Assembly: GCA_022448265.1 (NCBI GenBank)
Contig: JAKVCC010000015.1
Coordinates: forward strand, 57,375 to 121,374
Source: Pirellulales bacterium
Lineage (GTDB): Bacteria; Planctomycetota; Planctomycetia; Pirellulales; Lacipirellulaceae
Direction of reading: 5' to 3'
Length of the DNA stretch: 64,000 nucleotides
Shown: in pieces, positions 62,012 through 64,000 of the stretch
How the letters are laid out: each line of letters begins with the position of its first letter
Position numbering within the stretch: the stretch's first letter is position 1
The notes under the pieces: model-generated
What the model saw: the letters and a program-made list of their open reading frames with translations, nothing else
Told to the model about the DNA's origin: nothing
Database searches by the model: none
Made by a program: the position numbers and the translations under genes

Positions 62012-62201
62012 GGGGTGGGTCTTTCAGGGGAAGCGATGCTGTAAAAGTGACTCCACCTTAATATAGCAGCAGCCCTCCGATTTAAGAAGCTGGCCGGCGA
62101 TCGATCTGGCGCCGCCCAGCGCCTAGCGCAGCGGCATCCTTCTATATTGACAGGACATAGCGAGTTGCTCTGGCTGCCATAGTTCCGTTGGTAGGCAGGG
62201 G

Positions 62202-63371
62202 TCAATGAAGACGATTTGGTGCATTGCGTAACGCAGCGATCAGCTTGTCCAGATCCTCTTGATTATTGTAGGCGTGGGCACTGATTCGCAGGCGGCCCGC
62301 ACGACAATTGAGGGCAACGCCCTGCTCAAGGCAGTGCGAGCGGACAGTAACCGGATCGTGACCGGGTAGCTCGAACAAAACGATCCCCGAGCTTTCTGCG
62401 GACGAGCGCGGAGAATGAATGACTGCCCCCAGCGCGCTCAGCGTCTCGACTGCGCGATCCGTAAACTCAAGTATTGCGGCGGCGAGGTTCGCGACACCCA
62501 ATTCCAAAAGCAATCGCAGACTTGCCCCCAATGCCAGGAAGCCAGCCATGTTGTACGAACCTCCTTCGTAGCGCTGGGCGCCTGTTTTGAGAGTTAGCTC
62601 GATGCGGCTGAAGTCGGCGGCGTGGACCACACTATTCCACCCGATTCCGGTGGGCTTCAAACGGGCAAGGCAGTCGCGGCTGAGATAAGCAATGCCCGCC
62701 CCTTCGGGGCCAAGTAGCCACTTGTGGCCATCGGCGGCCAGGCAATCCACGTAGGCCTTGCCGACATCCAAAGGAAAAACGCCCAGGCCTTGAATGGCAT
62801 CGACGAAAAACAAAGCGCCGTGCCTGTGCGCGATCTGGGCGATGGCCTCCAGGTCGCGGCGACAGCCGCTTGAATAGGCCACCCAACTCGTGCTGACCAC
62901 CCGGGTGCGCTCATCGCAATGGGCGGCCAACTGATCGAGGTCGATGCGGCCTCTGTCGGTGGGCACCCGACGGGTTTCCACGCCGCGAACCGCCAGATGC
63001 ATCCACGGATAGAGATTCGACGGAAATTCATCGTCGAAGGTCACGACATTGTCACCCGGTTGCCAGGGGAATCCTTCGGCCACCAGATTGATGCCGGCGG
63101 TGGTATTGGGAACCAACGCGATCTCATCCGCGCTTGCGCCGATGAGCTCGGCGGCGACGGCGCGGGTGTCTTGCAACTGGCGGATCCACTCCAGCCAAAT
63201 GGTGTCGCCCTCGTCAGCAGCCTGCTCAAGCCACGTGTGCAGCGCGTGCCTGCCAGGTCCCGAAAGGGGCGCCACGGCCGCATGATCGAAGTAGGCCCAT
63301 TTTCGGGTGACGGTCATCTGCTCACGCAGCAGCCGTCGGGTGGATTCGATCTGACGCTGCTGGCTGGCCAT
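62202..63371 (-). CDS. class V aminotransferase (cysteine desulfurase-like fold)
   Basis: 'VNTTAGINLVAEGF'-type region, 'DAIQGLGVFPLDVGKAYVDCLAADGHKWLLGPEGAGIAYLSR'. Confidence 0.92.
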   Translation of the reverse strand: MASQQRQIESTRRLLREQMTVTRKWAYFDHAAVAPLSGPGRHALHTWLEQAADEGDTIWLEWIRQLQDTRAVAAELIGASADEIALVPNTTAGINLVAEGFPWQPGDNVVTFDDEFPSNLYPWMHLAVRGVETRRVPTDRGRIDLDQLAAHCDERTRVVSTSWVAYSSGCRRDLEAIAQIAHRHGALFFVDAIQGLGVFPLDVGKAYVDCLAADGHKWLLGPEGAGIAYLSRDCLARLKPTGIGWNSVVHAADFSRIELTLKTGAQRYEGGSYNMAGFLALGASLRLLLELGVANLAAAILEFTDRAVETLSALGAVIHSPRSSAESSGIVLFELPGHDPVTVRSHCLEQGVALNCRAGRLRISAHAYNNQEDLDKLIAALRNAPNRLH

Positions 63372-63551
63372 GGCAACTCGCGGTGGTCAAAGTTGGGCGC
63401 TGCTCGCATAATAATAGCCTATTGATCTTTGTGCTGCTAATGAACCATCGCCCCAATCGATAATTGGTCCGCAGGTAGCCAGTTGTAGCAGTAGGTGGTT
63501 GGCTGCGAGGCGTTTCACAAGTTCACGGTGGGAGAATCTCCATTGCACGGC

Positions 63552-64000
63552 ATGCAACGACATGGCTATCTGTGGTACGCGTTGGTGTTCGCCCTGTGGG
63601 CGAGCCAGGCTGTTGCCGCGGACTATCCAGCGCTTCGCGAGAGGATGGTAGTCGAGGAGATTGAAGCGGCTGGGGTGTCGCATCCCGGTGTGTTGCGGTC
63701 GATGCGCGCGACTGCTCGGCACGCATTTGTGCCGGGTAAGTTTCGGCCACAGGCCTATTTCGACGCGGCCTTGCCCATCGGCGACCAGCAGACGATCTCT
63801 CCCCCATTTGTTGTAGCCTATATGACCGAGCAACTCGACCCGCGTCCGGAAGATCGCGTGCTCGAGATCGGCACCGGCAGCGGTTATCAGGCTGCAGTGC
63901 TCAGTCCATTGGTGGCGGAGGTCTATACGATCGAAATCGTAGCGCGCCTGGGTCGCCGGGCCCAGCGCACGCTCGAACGCTTACGCTACAAAAATGTCCA
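63552..64000 (+). CDS. protein-L-isoaspartate O-methyltransferase with N-terminal signal-like segment, 3'-truncated by window edge
   Basis: Manual translation '[61 protein letters not shown]...[20 protein letters not shown]...[28 protein letters not shown]'. Confidence 0.9.
   Translation, partial: MQRHGYLWYALVFALWASQAVAADYPALRERMVVEEIEAAGVSHPGVLRSMRATARHAFVPGKFRPQAYFDAALPIGDQQTISPPFVVAYMTEQLDPRPEDRVLEIGTGSGYQAAVLSPLVAEVYTIEIVARLGRRAQRTLERLRYKNV

Overview
The window reads as a planctomycete-like (Pirellulales-type) chromosome segment, judged from gene content and protein style only. There are no rRNA, tRNA, CRISPR, phage or transposase signals that I can support. About a third is flagellar: a minus-strand block (FlhB, FliR, FliQ, FliP, FliO, FliN, [fliL], [FliJ-downstream gene], FliJ, FliI, FliH, FliG, FliF, FliE, [flgC], histidine kinase, FlgN-like; 5.6-18.7 kb) and a plus-strand block (FlhA, FlhF, FlhG, [small membrane gene], FliA; 21.6-27.5 kb). 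Square brackets mark genes that the ORF track does not show. I found them by translating the gaps, and each is visibly broken by stops, frameshifts or truncation. The export/basal-body genes are intact while the rod, stator-associated and accessory genes are decaying or missing here. FlhG has lost its Walker A signature lysine, and the flagellar histidine kinase has a damaged H-box. This selective erosion of a flagellar type III export locus is the main finding. The rest is mostly housekeeping and accessory genes (mdh, argG, yaaA, pyrB, mnmG, rpsT, cobA-hemD, coaD, Na/Pi transporter plus PhoU-like, SNF2 helicase, etc.). Other notable items are an unannotated ABC-2 permease pseudogene, a hydrolase-like protein without catalytic Ser/His, a ligase/ALDH/ADH cluster, a GcvH-like/HemW-like/ferredoxin cluster and several short tandem repeats in gaps. 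All family calls come from reading motifs by eye; no database search was run.
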